64,000 nt of DNA from Beroe forskalii (taxonomy: Eukaryota > Ctenophora > Nuda > Beroida > Beroidae). This document shows positions 48,791-60,422 of this stretch, piece by piece. A model generated the notes under the pieces. The model made no database searches. It had not been told where the DNA came from and saw nothing but the letters and a program-made list of their open reading frames with translations. The stretch is taken from assembly GCA_011033025.1 (NCBI GenBank), contig WFMF01000016.1, forward strand, positions 1,034,356 to 1,098,355, in the 5' to 3' direction. Both the position numbers and the translations under genes were made by a program. The first letter of the stretch is position 1. Each line of letters opens with the position of its first letter.

Positions 48791-50522
48791 ACTACAACAA
48801 ACTGCTCCACGACAGTATAACTACAGAGTACCGTAAGTCACCTGAAGAGACCAAGAATGCTATCGACAAAGAGTCAGCAGTGCTTGCTCAGTCCTTGAAA
48901 CTCGCCGACAGAATGCAGATGTACACGACTGATCAATGCTTCATCACAGTGAAAGACCACAAGACCAACTTCCCCTCTAACCCAAGCTGCCGCCTAATTA
49001 ACCCCTCAAAGACAGATCTCGGCAAAGTCAGCAAACAAATTTTAGAAAAGGCCATCAAGAACACAAACGGCAGCTTGGGATTTAACCAATGGAGAAAGAC
49101 CAAAGACGTGACTGACTGGTTTGATGACATGACTGCACGAAACGACAAAGACATGAGGTTTATCCAGTTCGACATAGAGACTTTCTATCCATCAATCACA
49201 GAATCTCTCCTCGACAAGGCCCTGGATTGCGAGAGTCACATTGCACGATTTCCCATCAGATAGGAGCATCATCAAACAAGCTAAAAAGGCCCTTTTATTC
49301 AACGAGAACTCTTGTTGGGTGAAAAGACCGATGACCTCTTTGACATCACCATGGGGTCATATGATGGTGCTGAATGTTGCGAAATCGTGGGTTTGTACCT
49401 CCTGCACAAGATCTCCAGCTTCCTTGAACCCCAGTACACTGGTCTTTACCGCGATGATGGACTCATTGCTGTCCCAAAGGCCAGTGGAAGAAAGATGGAC
49501 CTCATCCGAAAGAAGCTTCACAAGTGTTTCAAGGATGAGGACTGAAAATCATTGTTCAGACTGATATGGTTGTTGCTAACTTCTTGGACGTCACACTCAA
49601 CCTGATGGATGGGACATACAAACCATACAGAAAGCCAAACGACACACCCCTTTACATCCACAAAGAATCGAACCACCCGCCTTCAATCAAAAAGAACTTG
49701 GTCCCTATGATTAACAATCGATTAAACTCAATCTCTAGCAATGAGACGGTGTTTAATGATAGTAAAATCATATACCAAGAAGCACTTCAGAAAAGCGGCC
49801 ACAGCGAGCATCTTCAATGGACCGAAAGCACCCCTTCCCCTCAGAACACACGCACTAAACGTCGTCGAGCTATCATTTGGTTTAACCCTCCATTCAGTGA
49901 GAATGTTACGACAAAGATTGGGAAAGAATTTTTCAAGATCTTGGAAAAACACTTCCCGAAGCGACACAAGTTCCATAAAATCTTGAACAGGAACAACGTT
50001 AAACTTTCATACTCTTGTACCCCAAACATAGGAAGTATGATAAAATCCCATAATAGAAAGACCCTAGACAGAACTGAAGAGACCCAAACACTGCCCTGTA
50101 ACTGCAGGAACAAAGAGCAGTGCCCCCTGGACGGCCAATGTCGGGCCAAAGCAGTTGTGTACCAAGCTACCATATCGGACACCACGGATTCCTTCTCCTA
50201 CATTGGTATATCAGAGCCAGAAGTGAAGAAAAGAGTCTCCAAACACAAGAACTCAATGAAGTACAGGGAGCACGAACAGGACACTGAACTCTCCAAGAAG
50301 TTCTGGGAGATGAAGGACCAAGGCCGTACCCCTGTGCTAGAGTGGAAGATCTTGCAGTTTGCCAGGCCTTATCAGAACGGACGGCTCAACTGTGACCTCT
50401 GCCTGAGCGAAAAGCTCCAAATCATAAAATTTAAGGACAATCAAAAACTTTTAAATAAAAAGACTGAATTTATTTCTAAGTGCCGACATAAACGCAAATT
50501 TTTATTAGAGAGAGCATTATAA
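48791..50522 (+). pseudogene. Penelope reverse transcriptase + GIY-YIG endonuclease
   Basis: In order: RT fingers with VKDHKTNFPSNPSCRLINPS, then SKTDLGKVSKQIL and IQFDIETFYPSITESLLDK (48791-49240); palm motif GLYRDDGLIAVPK (about 49440); then ANFLDVTLNLMDGTYKPYRK (from 49575); a Cys cluster CNCRNKEQCPLDGQC; and GIY-YIG with VVYQATI, YIGISEPEVKKRVSKHKNS, CDLCLSEK and LLNKKTEF (to 50522). The chain needs frame changes near 49245, 49310 and 49545, and the usual N-terminal RT part is missing, so this copy is not functional as read, or carries assembly errors. Confidence 0.9.
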
Positions 50523-51714
50523 TTTTACATTTTTACACTTTATGGTTTTTAAGTTTTAGTGAAGTACACTCTCGGCTGCGGCTCGTAGTAGTAACTTTCG
50601 TGATACGAATACTCAGCCGACGGTATTTTGCTTTAACCTGAGACCTAAAAGTGTTTAAATGTTTATTTTTTTCAAAGTGGGGTTTTTTAAGAAAGAATCT
50701 TTTATTTCGATTTATTGCTGAACTTTAACGATGGATTTTATAAAGGAGTAGATAAGGATCATTTTGCCATTATTTTCATGTTACTTGTCTTCTGACGATT
50801 GGGTATGAATTTACCCATGAAACTTAAAGTAAAGACGATTAACCTTGTGTTTTAATTTGTTGTAAACATCATGTCATGAATTTTCAATTTAAAAATTTCA
50901 TTTTAATGAACATACGATCAGAGATACTGTTCTCTGTTTTTTTTTTTTTTGCATTCTTTTGTGGCTTGATTTGATGGATTTCTCCCATCCCTGCGAGCAA
51001 CACTCGGAAGTTTGGAGGGTCGTGTTGCGGAAAACGTTGTGTGCGCGGCGGAGGGTAGGGTAACATTCTACAAGGCTTGATTGCAAGCTTTCACATGTAT
51101 GTCTTGTAAAATTGTGCTGTAAAATGATATTCCAATTCAAATGTACATCATGATGTAATAAACTTGTTTTTATGGTTGTTGTTATTGGTACTTGCTTGTG
51201 GAACAATGGTGTTGATCCTCTAATATCACCCTCTGTCTACCTTTTTCTCAAAAATTTAATTTTGGTACTTGATGAGGGCTGGAAGATCCAGCTGAATCAT
51301 AGATACAGCTGTATGACATTTGTTGAAGTAAAATCAAAGGTGATTTTTATTTCATTTATCCTGTTGAAGACGTTTAGCACATGCTAATGATATCTGAAAG
51401 CTTCTGCTTTACAAACTTTCTTGTTACTTAAATGTTTTAAACTTGCTTTCTTAATGTCCTTCCTATTACATCCACAATTGCTTGTGTGCATAAAACATTT
51501 TAAAGGTAGTGTTTCTAGGATACCCTTCAAACTTACTTTTGACTTGCTCCATGTTATGGAGCCTTATTTTGCAGGCCTTATTTTGCCGACGTAATTTTTT
51601 AACAAAAAGTGCATGCAGGGACACATTGCTTGTGGTAACTTTTGACAATTGGTGATATCCTCCATTGAGAAGTACACATGACAGGGAAATTAGTCACCAA
51701 GCAATTGAATGAAT

Positions 51715-52047
51715 ATACTTTGCAAAAAGTTGATCTTCATATTTGTTTTGTTGCTGCCCACCAAAAATATATAGCAAGGGCAGAGGAAATGGGCAGAGGA
51801 AAATATTGCTGTAACCAGAGTCTTAGGTAGGAGAAAGGTAAATAGGTTGGGACTGAAGTTGCTTGTTCTTAAATTGTCGGTCTTTGACAGACCCTCGTGC
51901 AAATTGATGCGAGAATTGGTGTGAGGATTGGCGTCAGTGGGTCAGACAACATCCAACAATTTTTAAATTCCTTATATATGATTAGATAAATACAATATCA
52001 CACCTTATGGTTTCCAGTTGAACCATTGCATACATGTTTAATAACAA
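51715..52047. other. Upstream region of the ankyrin gene
   Basis: No coding sequence. GACAGACCCTCGTGCAAATT at about 51887 is another copy of the dispersed block. Probably holds the promoter and 5' UTR of the next gene. Confidence 0.4.
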
Positions 52048-53766
52048 ATGAGTACATCTAAACGACAAAAGAAAGATGTTTCCACAGACTCTGATTATTC
52101 TTCTGCATTTGACTACATTGATGACTGTAGTCTTAGTGATGTCAGTAAAGCATGTATCCTTGGAGCTGCCGAAGATTTATCTAAACTCATCAAGTCTGGG
52201 AAAACAGTATCCTGCTGTAACAATCAAGGACAAACTCCCCTTCATATAGCTGCTGAACGTGGTAATGTTGAATGTTGCAAATTACTCCTTGAGGTGAAGG
52301 ATACTGAGATAAATGCTCTAACTTTTGATGGAGTTTCACCATTGATGCTAGCCGCTCAAAGTGACAACATTGAGTTAGTGCAACTCATTCTTTCATCTGG
52401 TGCTAATGCATTGTGTATCGATATAAATGGGAACTCTTGTCTTGACCGTGCTCTAGAGAATGATAACATTGAGATATTCAAACTCTTGATGGCAAGTATG
52501 GATGTAAATATTGGATCTTTTGAGGGATGGACCATAGCACATACTGTTGCCAGGGATGGAAATTGTCAGTTCCTTAAACTTCTAATTGAAAATGGACAGT
52601 GCAATTTTAGTGCTACTGATTATGGAATAACACCTCTTCATTTAGCCAGCCAAGAAGGAAACCATGATTGTGCCAAACTATTGATAGATAACAATCTCAG
52701 CCTCATTGAACAAAAAGCTAATGATGGAATCACACCAATTTTTCTTGCAGCACAAAATGGTCACATAGACATACTGAAATTGCTTTTGATACATGGTGCT
52801 GATGTTAATGTTGTTACTCAGAATGGAACTGTTTTGCATCTTGCTGTTATGCATGGTAACAACGAATGCTTGGAAACCATCCTGAAACATGGTGCTGATG
52901 TAGAAGGTGCTATTGGGGAGACCGATGTTGATACCCCCCTTGGCCAGGCTGTATTCAATAATCATGTCAAAACTACTGAGGTTTTATTGAAATATGGTGC
53001 AAATCCAATTTGTTGTAGTTCTGACCCATATTCCTCCACACCTCTTCATCTCTGTTTTCAGAGTTTGGAATCAGAGCTTGATGTTGATGCTTGTAAAATA
53101 TTGAAACTACTTGTGGAGCAGCCTACTACCCAAGAATATGTAAAAACTGCTGTTTCAGATGAGCTTGCATTAGTTCTAACTAATTCTGACAACTGCAATT
53201 TATTGATGAAAGTAGCTGAGGTATTGAATTGGTCATGCCAAGCTCTTATATCAAATAAAGTTCTTTTCATCATTATCACAAAATCTAGAATAGAAACTCT
53301 TTCTTACCTCATTTCTTGTAACTATTCCTTTGCAAACTATGATATTGGGGAAAATCTTGCTGAATATATTGCTATGTCCACTGCAGGACAAGACCATAAA
53401 CATTTCATCTACCAGGCACTCTATGATCAATATTTGATAATTCCTCGACCTGTTTATGATACATTGGAACTAAGAAAAGACCCTGTTACTTTAAATCCTG
53501 TGAAAGAAAAGCTTTTATGTCTCATAGACAAATATTCATTTCAACCAAGATCTCTTGTTGATTACTGCAGGTTTCGAATAAGATTCTTGATGTCATGTAC
53601 TCCTGATTTCGAACAAATAGTAGCTGCATTAAACATAAATAGTGCATGTAAAGAAATTTTGTTATTGGAACGAAATTGTACTGTTTCCATAACAGATCTT
53701 AAGAGCTGTGCAATGTCTCACTATATCTCTGAAGATGAATTACAACAACAGTATATGGTTATGTGA
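52048..53766 (+). CDS. Ankyrin-repeat protein with C-terminal SOCS box (ASB-like)
   Basis: A 572-residue protein from one exon. About nine ankyrin repeats lie between residues 57 and 360, with TPLHIAAERGNVECCKLLL, TPLHLASQEGNHDCAKLLI, TPIFLAAQNGHIDILKLLL and TVLHLAVMHGNNECLETIL as clear examples. The C-terminus (about 498-545) reads PRSLVDYCRFRIRFL and later INSACKEILLLE, fitting the SOCS-box pattern PxSLxxLCRxxIRxxL...LPxxLxxYLL, so it would bring substrates to a Cullin5-Elongin B/C ubiquitin ligase. The first 35 residues are low-complexity and acidic. The start is the first ATG after an in-frame AT-rich leader. The exact ASB subtype is not resolved. Confidence 0.85.
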   Translation: MSTSKRQKKDVSTDSDYSSAFDYIDDCSLSDVSKACILGAAEDLSKLIKSGKTVSCCNNQGQTPLHIAAERGNVECCKLLLEVKDTEINALTFDGVSPLMLAAQSDNIELVQLILSSGANALCIDINGNSCLDRALENDNIEIFKLLMASMDVNIGSFEGWTIAHTVARDGNCQFLKLLIENGQCNFSATDYGITPLHLASQEGNHDCAKLLIDNNLSLIEQKANDGITPIFLAAQNGHIDILKLLLIHGADVNVVTQNGTVLHLAVMHGNNECLETILKHGADVEGAIGETDVDTPLGQAVFNNHVKTTEVLLKYGANPICCSSDPYSSTPLHLCFQSLESELDVDACKILKLLVEQPTTQEYVKTAVSDELALVLTNSDNCNLLMKVAEVLNWSCQALISNKVLFIIITKSRIETLSYLISCNYSFANYDIGENLAEYIAMSTAGQDHKHFIYQALYDQYLIIPRPVYDTLELRKDPVTLNPVKEKLLCLIDKYSFQPRSLVDYCRFRIRFLMSCTPDFEQIVAALNINSACKEILLLERNCTVSITDLKSCAMSHYISEDELQQQYMVM

Positions 53767-54436
53767 CTTGTGAGTTATATTGCTAATAGGTATATCTTAC
53801 AACTTGATATCGTTGGCAGGGCTGTTAATTTAACATTATTTATAAGTCTGAACTCTAGTCATAGCTGCATATATGAGCAATAAAATAATTTGAAGTTACA
53901 CATGATAGGCTTTACAGATTACTGTTAAGCTTGAAAAGTTGAAAAGTCAGTTGAACAATTGATATGCTAGAAATTTGATACCAATTGAACTAAGCTGAAT
54001 TTTGTTTGTTCAGAAATTTCAAATCTATTTCCCTTATGGGAAAAATAGAATAAATGTACACTCATCAATTATAGTACTGTTTATCTAAGTCATGATTTCA
54101 CGCACCAATATGAAATATATGATGATCTTACTATAATTACCTATTAATTATCAATACAATGCTCTGTTCCTAATAACCATTAACCAACTTCTTGATCTGT
54201 GTCCATTATTTATCACACATTTTGAATTTATGTAGCCTCTGCTAGCTATTATACCAAATATGTTTATTCAAAAATTCATTTGCCACTTATAATGATTGCA
54301 CCACTGATTTCATTTCGTAGTATTCTTAATTTGAAGATAGTCTTTACTTAGAAACCATCTAAGTATTATAAAAAGCCAGATTTAGTTATAATATGTTATG
54401 TATCTCTACTTAGCAATATTATGACTTCTTATTTAT
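53767..54436. other. Gap between ankyrin gene and PRPF31
   Basis: AT-rich. It includes the poly(A) signal at 53879, and probably the PRPF31 promoter and a 5'-UTR intron ending TTTGCAG at 54441. Confidence 0.5.
53879..53884 (+). promoter_or_regulatory. Candidate polyadenylation signal of the ankyrin gene
   Basis: AATAAA 113 nt after the stop codon. Confidence 0.5.
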
Positions 54437-54445
54437 TTGCAGAAA

Positions 54446-55930
54446 ATGTCTCTGGCTGATGAACTTTTAGCTGATCTTGATGAGCTCGATGATGACAACA
54501 CCTTCGAACCAACTGATGTCGACATTAAAGATGACCCTGATAAAATGGACACAACTGATAAATCTGATTTTTCTGCTGGAAGCAGTAACATTTACCGTCT
54601 TTTACATTCAGAAAAACTTTCAAATATCAAGGAAGCAATTGAGGTATTTTCCAATGAACCAGCAGAATCAATAGGACCTGTTGAGAATCATCCCGAATAC
54701 AACCTGATTGTTGATGCAAACAACATTGCAGTTGAGATTGATAATGAAATTTTCTTCCTTCATAAATATATCAGAGATCTTTACAATGAACGTTTTCCAG
54801 AATTAGAATCTTTAGTGTTAAATCCAATGGACTTCATCAAAACTGTGAATTATTTGGGAAATGACCTGCACAAAAGTAAGTTTGACACAGAATTTCTCAA
54901 TTTCCTCCCTTCTGCAACAGTTATGGTTGTCAGCGTTACAGCTGCTACAACCCAGGGAAAGCAGCTAGAGGAGGACTCTCTCAAATCTCTTACTGAAGCA
55001 TGCGAGGCAGCCTTTAAATTGGAAGAAATACGGCAGACTGTACTTCTCTATGTCGAATCCCGGATGGCTATGATAGCTCCCAATTTATCACGCATTATTG
55101 GTACTACAGTAGCCACAAAGCTTATGGGACAAGCTGGAGGATTGACAGCTTTATCCAAAATGCCGAGTTGCAATGTGCTGGTTTTGGGTCAGACAAAGAA
55201 AACATTATCTGGTTTCAGTTCTTCCCAAGCAATGCCTCACACAGGAATTTTGTTCTATTCTGATATGGTGCAAACACTTCCAAAAGAATACAGAAGAAAA
55301 ACTGCCAAATTGTTAGCAGCTAAGTGTACCTTGGCTGCAAGGGTAGATGCATGCCACCAAGCAACTGATGGCTCAATTGGACAAGGATTTTTAGACGATA
55401 TAAATCAGAAAGTTGAGAAAATGCAAGAAGCTCCCCCTTGCATACGAAATAAAGCTCTGCCAAGACCAGATGATGAGCCACGCAAAAAACGAGGTGGAAG
55501 GAGAGTGAGGAAGATGAAAGAAAAAACAGCAGTAACAGAGCTCAGAAGACGGGCAAATCGGGTAAACTTTGCTCAACTAGAGGAAGATACTTTACAAGAT
55601 GACCTTGGATTCTCTCTCGGAAATGTCAATAAAGAAGGTTCAGGTAAAGTAAGGGGAGCTGTGATAGACAAGAAGACAGCCCTCACACTATCTAAGAAAG
55701 TTCAGCGAAAGATACAGAAGGACCAAGCCATCTACGGGGGAAAATCCACTGTCCGAGGAGCCTCCACGTCTGGAACAGCTTCCAGCATTGCGTTCACTCC
55801 TTTGCAAGGCCTAGAAATAGTGAACCCTGGTGCAGCAGAGAATAAGTCAGCCCAAGGAGCATCATCACAGTCAGGAAATTACTTCTCCTCTGGTTTTGGA
55901 TTCTCGAAAAAGTCTTTAGCTAAGGGATGA
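54446..55930 (+). CDS. PRPF31: U4/U6 snRNP protein PRPF31
   Basis: A 494-residue protein, close to human PRPF31 (499). It binds the U4 snRNA k-turn with the 15.5K protein and is needed to assemble the U4/U6.U5 tri-snRNP in the nucleus. The start MSLADELLADLDE is the family signature; the ATG at 54446 is preferred over 54437 because TTTGCAG immediately upstream looks like a 5'-UTR acceptor. Features: NOSIC/coiled-coil region about residues 90-215, Nop domain with MPSCNVLVLGQTKKTLSGF and ARVDACHQATDGSIGQGF, nuclear-localisation cluster RKKRGGRRVRKMKE (about 346-359), and a C-terminal Prp31 domain with ELRRRANRVNFAQLEED and the end FGFSKKS. The coding part has no intron. Confidence 0.98.
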   Translation: MSLADELLADLDELDDDNTFEPTDVDIKDDPDKMDTTDKSDFSAGSSNIYRLLHSEKLSNIKEAIEVFSNEPAESIGPVENHPEYNLIVDANNIAVEIDNEIFFLHKYIRDLYNERFPELESLVLNPMDFIKTVNYLGNDLHKSKFDTEFLNFLPSATVMVVSVTAATTQGKQLEEDSLKSLTEACEAAFKLEEIRQTVLLYVESRMAMIAPNLSRIIGTTVATKLMGQAGGLTALSKMPSCNVLVLGQTKKTLSGFSSSQAMPHTGILFYSDMVQTLPKEYRRKTAKLLAAKCTLAARVDACHQATDGSIGQGFLDDINQKVEKMQEAPPCIRNKALPRPDDEPRKKRGGRRVRKMKEKTAVTELRRRANRVNFAQLEEDTLQDDLGFSLGNVNKEGSGKVRGAVIDKKTALTLSKKVQRKIQKDQAIYGGKSTVRGASTSGTASSIAFTPLQGLEIVNPGAAENKSAQGASSQSGNYFSSGFGFSKKSLAKG

Positions 55931-56535
55931 TGTATCCCATACACAGATTGCTTATGTACGTCACTGCAGTATTAATAATGACCTTCATCCAAAGTAACTT
56001 CATCCAAAGTAATGAAGATTCAGCTACTCAGGTCGTTTATAACATATTCCATATTTCCATCTTATATGTTTTATACAATTTCATCGGCACAAGGAATAGG
56101 ATTGGCCATTTGATCTACTATTTTATTCGTAGATGCCCTTGCCAAATGAGGTGTTCCCTTTCCACCCTGAATTTTACCCTTTTTAATTTAAATGGTGGTT
56201 ATTTTGATCGTTATCTCTAACTTAATAACGTGTATTTTGTTACAATATTACAATATCTAAAATGTCGCTTTTAACTTTTGATGTGCTGTACCATTTCAAT
56301 CTTATCTATAATGCTGTTGTTTCAAAAGAGTATGACATAGGTGAATTAGGTGATAGGAACACGTGAGTGAATCAGCAAAACTTAATAACTTACTTTCATC
56401 TGAGTTACTACAGTAGTATAACTGTTTTTAAACTAATATCTAAGATCACAAGGTTGTTATGATATTTTCAAAGAGACTACATCAAAAGGCCATGATATGA
56501 TCATGCTGTAACCTATATTATTCCTCTGCCATAGG
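55931..56535. other. Gap between PRPF31 and Lunapark
   Basis: PRPF31 3' UTR and Lunapark leader. CCTCTGCCATAG just before the Lunapark ATG may be a 5'-UTR acceptor. The 97-codon frame at 55927-56220 overlaps the PRPF31 stop and has no recognisable features. Confidence 0.5.
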
Positions 56536-59500
56536 ATGGGTGTGGTCTTGTCCAGGTTATGGACCACTAAACGATCCTTCAGAGAGCACCTGGAACATTT
56601 GGAGACGGAGATCAAGCGAATTGAGACAGCTCAACAACGCAACGCTATCATCAAACGACAGGTATGTAAGTGTGTCTTCGCAGAAAGCTGCTTGGATTAC
56701 AAAAAATATTGATGATTTCTTTTATTCAATAACAATAATCTAATAATCGCTCTAATCTTGCAAATAAGCCAATTGTCAAATTTTACTGAGATGATTTTGT
56801 GTTATTGGCAATGTAAGTAATCTTGCAATCCTCCTATTACTTAATCATTAACTCATTTAATCACATTGTTCATAAGTTCATAGCAACATTCGAGGAACAT
56901 TTCTCTTCCAAAAAGGGATAATTGATAACCATCATTAAAAGCTTAGTAAATAAGCAACAAAGTCCTATTATTCAAAATATTTCATTCGATGATAGGGCTG
57001 TTATATTTGAATATCGTATCAAAACGAATATCAACTAAATAACTAAATATTGCACATTGTTACACAGCGCACCCCCTATACAATACAGTAGGATACGAGG
57101 GGCAGGCCGAGTGGAATAATTCTATTAGCGTCATGACCATTCGCCATGCTCTAAGTTTATTAGCCCATGTGAGGAGTGTATCATTACAAATTATTGCACG
57201 CCTCCCCACGCCTACATGCACCCACATAATGTTCTGATATCCCTTGTAATATATCATCCCCCTCAGTTGATATCGTCGATAGTGTTATGGTCCTCAGTGC
57301 TCTACATCATCTCCTTCATAGCCTACTACCTGGTATTTTTCCCGGATACGTGGGCTCTGAGAGTGGTGTATGCGATCCCTTTCTTCGTTGCTCCCCTCCT
57401 TATCTTCTTCCTCAACAAGTGTGTCAGCCTCTACCTCGAGAGACGGTAAGATCATTGATCAGTGATCGGGAAGTTACGTCCCTATAATTCCAGAGATGGA
57501 GTAGATAGCTGCGTCCATTGTCCAATCAATTACATCTCTATATCATGTCAAATCCCATTATTTCAACATCATCATCTAAAACTAAGAACCATAAGAGCTG
57601 TATCTCCTAAAACTCGTTGGATTACTTTGTTTTATACCCCTTGGAGTATTATAAGACACATATTGAGTCGTGTGTGTGACAGCACGTGCGGTATGTAATT
57701 TAGTAATTTCTCTAGCAGCTAGTTCTATATTAAACCAAATGAAACTCCAGCATGAGGTACATTAGAAGCCTTACCACTTCTTGGGATGTTTAGATATACA
57801 TGGTTCACATTTTGTACCTGAATTATAAGACATGAAAATATATAATAATACTACTCCACAGAAAATATCAACAACGCAACAAATATGACATATTAAAAGA
57901 AATTTAATAAAATTAATAAAAGAAAGCGTCTTATATCGCATTAAATTACAAAATTCATACTAAAAGAATATCTACAAACTATTTACACGGCTATGTACAA
58001 AATATTTACAAATTATTTTACAAAATCCAATACTAAAAGAAAATATTTAAATTTTGCTCCTTTATAAATAAAATAAGCATATTACTGATAACAAAATTTG
58101 TCAAATAAACATTTGTAATTCTCACAACATAATATGACATTTACCAATGCCTGCCAGTCTGAGAGTGCTCACTACTCAGTACACGCTATCAAAGGCGTGG
58201 GAAAGGGAGGTAGTGCAAAACATGTCTTTCTTGTGTGTGTGACGTTAGTCGTGACGTGAACGCAGTCGCACAAGGGGCATTTAAACTCCTTGATAAACCC
58301 ATGGTAAATTGTCCATGTACACAAGGAACTATTTCATTATGTATTTCGTACAATGTGGTTATAAGCATATAATTTGCATTATTGAAAAGGACAATATATT
58401 TTTAAAGGGATGAATTATTGTCATAGGGGCTGAAATTAGTCTCTTACACGTCAGAAATCCACAATTCATAATAACCGTAATGAAGTCGTGCCTATCAGCC
58501 GCATATTGAGATGTGCATATATATTGAGATGTGCATATTGAGATGTGCATATTGAGATGTGGATATTGAGATGTGCATATTGAGATGTGCATATTAAGAT
58601 GTGCATATTGAGATGTGCATATTGAGATGTGCATATTGTGATGTGCATATTGAGATGTGCATATTGAGATGTGCATATTGAGATGTGCATATTGAGATGT
58701 GCATATTGAGATGTGCATATTGGGATGTGCATATTGAGATGTGCATATTGAAATGTGCATATTAAGATGTGCATATTGAGATGTGCATATTGAGATGTGC
58801 ATATTGAGATGTGCATATTGAGATATGCATATTGAGATGTGCATATTGAGATGTGCATATTGAGATGTGCATATTGAGATGTGCATATTGAGATGTGCAT
58901 ATTGAGATGTGCATATTGAGATGTGCATATTGAGATGTGCATATTGAGATGTGCATATTGAGATGTGCATATTGAGATGTGCATATTGAGATGTGCATAT
59001 TGAGATGTGCATATTGAGATGCATATTGAGATGTGCATATTGAGATGTGCATATTGAGATGCATATTGAGATGCATATTGAGATGTGCATATTGAGATGT
59101 GCATATTGAGATGTGCATATTGAGATGTGCATATTGAGATGTGCATATTGAGATGTGCATATTGAGATGTGCATATTGAGATGTGCATATTGAGATCAAT
59201 TGCCTATATGAGTCGTACCGAGACCGATCGAGGGTTCGATTAAGATTCATTTAAATTCATGATATTTGAGGCCCTGTTCTTGTGTTGGACTGTATAAAGG
59301 CCACGGATTAACCTCCAGCCATCTTGCTTTGTAATCAGTAGGGCTTTGTACGTCATCCGTGCACAATATCCGGTGATCAAGGCAATTATACAGCCGGGAT
59401 TCTAGGTCATTATAAAATTATACGGCAATTTGTACGTATGTATCCATATTCCATGTTCTACTTTTAGAAATTCCAAATGGAAATTGGTTTTGAGAACTTA

Positions 59501-60422
59501 CAAAGTCTGTTCATGATATTTGCTATGAGATGGTACCTATGTGCAATATGAGCAATGAACATGTTTTTTTTAAAACTTTTTTGATACGAGAATACATTTC
59601 TTTTATACTCCTCAATTTAATCAGAAATAGGACGAGTATACTCCTCTACTATGAATTACTACTATCATGTACCATGTATACTATCTACACTAATTTGTAC
59701 AGGTATCAGAAGTACATCGTGAAACTGAGGGATATAAAAGGAGAGAAGAAAAGAGTGTTGGAAGACATCATCGAGACAGAGTCCTTCAAAAACGCCAAGG
59801 AGCTACTCGAAAGGTGACAATCGAACAATCAAACAGTCATGTTCTGTCATGTTAAAACAAATTTCGACTCCTCTTGTTGAAGCTTTTCTTCTTCAAGGGG
59901 GCTAGTAACTTAGTAAGAATTCATTTATTGTATTTATTCCAATTAAAAGCATTCCTTACAGAAACATTATAAATATTGAATGATATAGTGTAGGCATATA
60001 ACATAGCACCACTGATGTCAGGATCATTGCGACATTAGTAAATGTATATTATAATCTTAATGTATAGTTACAGCCTGGCGCCTGTGATCATTAATTGAGG
60101 GCACTCCAAATAATCTTCTTACCCTCTCTCGAATTCTTTCAATAACTCGAACATGTACAAGAGCCCTCGTCACCATGATGTACTTCAAATCACTCTACTC
60201 CTCCAATATAACCTGATCTCTGCCCCCAGGTTTGACCCCGAGTCCACGTTCCTGCGTCCCACGCCCATGACAGGGGGCGTCCCTCCGATGACCCCAGCCC
60301 GAGGGGCGGGAGGGGGTCCTCCGCCCACTCTCATTACCCCCGATACTCCCATCCCTGTTACCCCTCGACCTGACATGGAACTGAGGCACCGAAAAAGGGG
60401 CGGTCTTACTCCAACCAACCAG
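56536..60422 (+). CDS. LNPK: Lunapark ER junction protein (first 4 coding exons)
   Basis: Lunapark stabilises three-way junctions of the tubular ER. Exons 56536-56661, 57267-57445, 59703-59813 and 60230-60422 have matching phases and give 203 residues. The start MGVVLSRLW fits the N-myristoylated MGxxxSRW start. Exon 1 continues with a coiled coil (LEHLETEIKRIETAQQRN). Exon 2 holds two membrane spans flanking a short PDTW loop, the hairpin of the family. Exon 3 is a second coiled coil (LRDIKGEKKRVLEDIIETE). Exon 4 starts RFDPES and is Pro/Thr-rich (PTPMTGG, PPTLITPDTPIPVTPRPD). The C-terminal C4 zinc-ribbon and PERTxxP regions of the family were not found before the window ends; the donor CAG/GTACCT at 60423 implies further exons. 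Confidence 0.92.
57446..58500. other. Lunapark intron 2, 5' part
   Basis: AT-rich, no coding signal. Confidence 0.6.
58501..59197. repeat. 14-bp minisatellite in Lunapark intron
   Basis: About 48 copies of ATATTGAGATGTGC with a few point variants and some 9-bp shortened units near 59020-59080. On the minus strand all frames stay open as ISICTSQYAHLNMH strings because the period is not a multiple of three; these are not proteins. Confidence 0.97.
59198..59702. other. Lunapark intron 2, 3' part
   Basis: No coding signal; it ends TTTGTACAG at the exon 3 acceptor. Confidence 0.6.

Larger units (their letters stand above)
47912..50863 (+). mobile_element. Penelope-like retroelement insertion
   Basis: Flanked by AAATATCATGTCA (47899-47911) and AAACATCATGTCA (50864-50876), a 13-bp target duplication with one mismatch; the empty site is AAACATCATGTCA at 45190-45202. 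Inside are a 5'-truncated reverse transcriptase plus GIY-YIG endonuclease on the plus strand, and an inverted partial copy of the 3' end at the left (47963-48790). Inverted or tandem partial copies are typical of Penelope-like elements. Confidence 0.9.
46376..51714. repeat. Segmental duplication, copy B
   Basis: First 46376-46549 repeats 41186-41357 (telomere-like stretch to CCGTTTAT); then 46549 onward repeats 43861-46032. The hAT-like foldback is absent at the joint, and a 2952-bp Penelope-like element is inserted at 47912-50863. Copy B therefore keeps the pre-insertion state of one element and carries the other. Confidence 0.88.

Noticed and set aside
58359..59250. Long minus-strand frames of 160-270 codons (SQYAHLNMHISICT)
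   Set aside because: A 14-bp minisatellite without stops gives the same peptide in three frames; it is inside a Lunapark intron.
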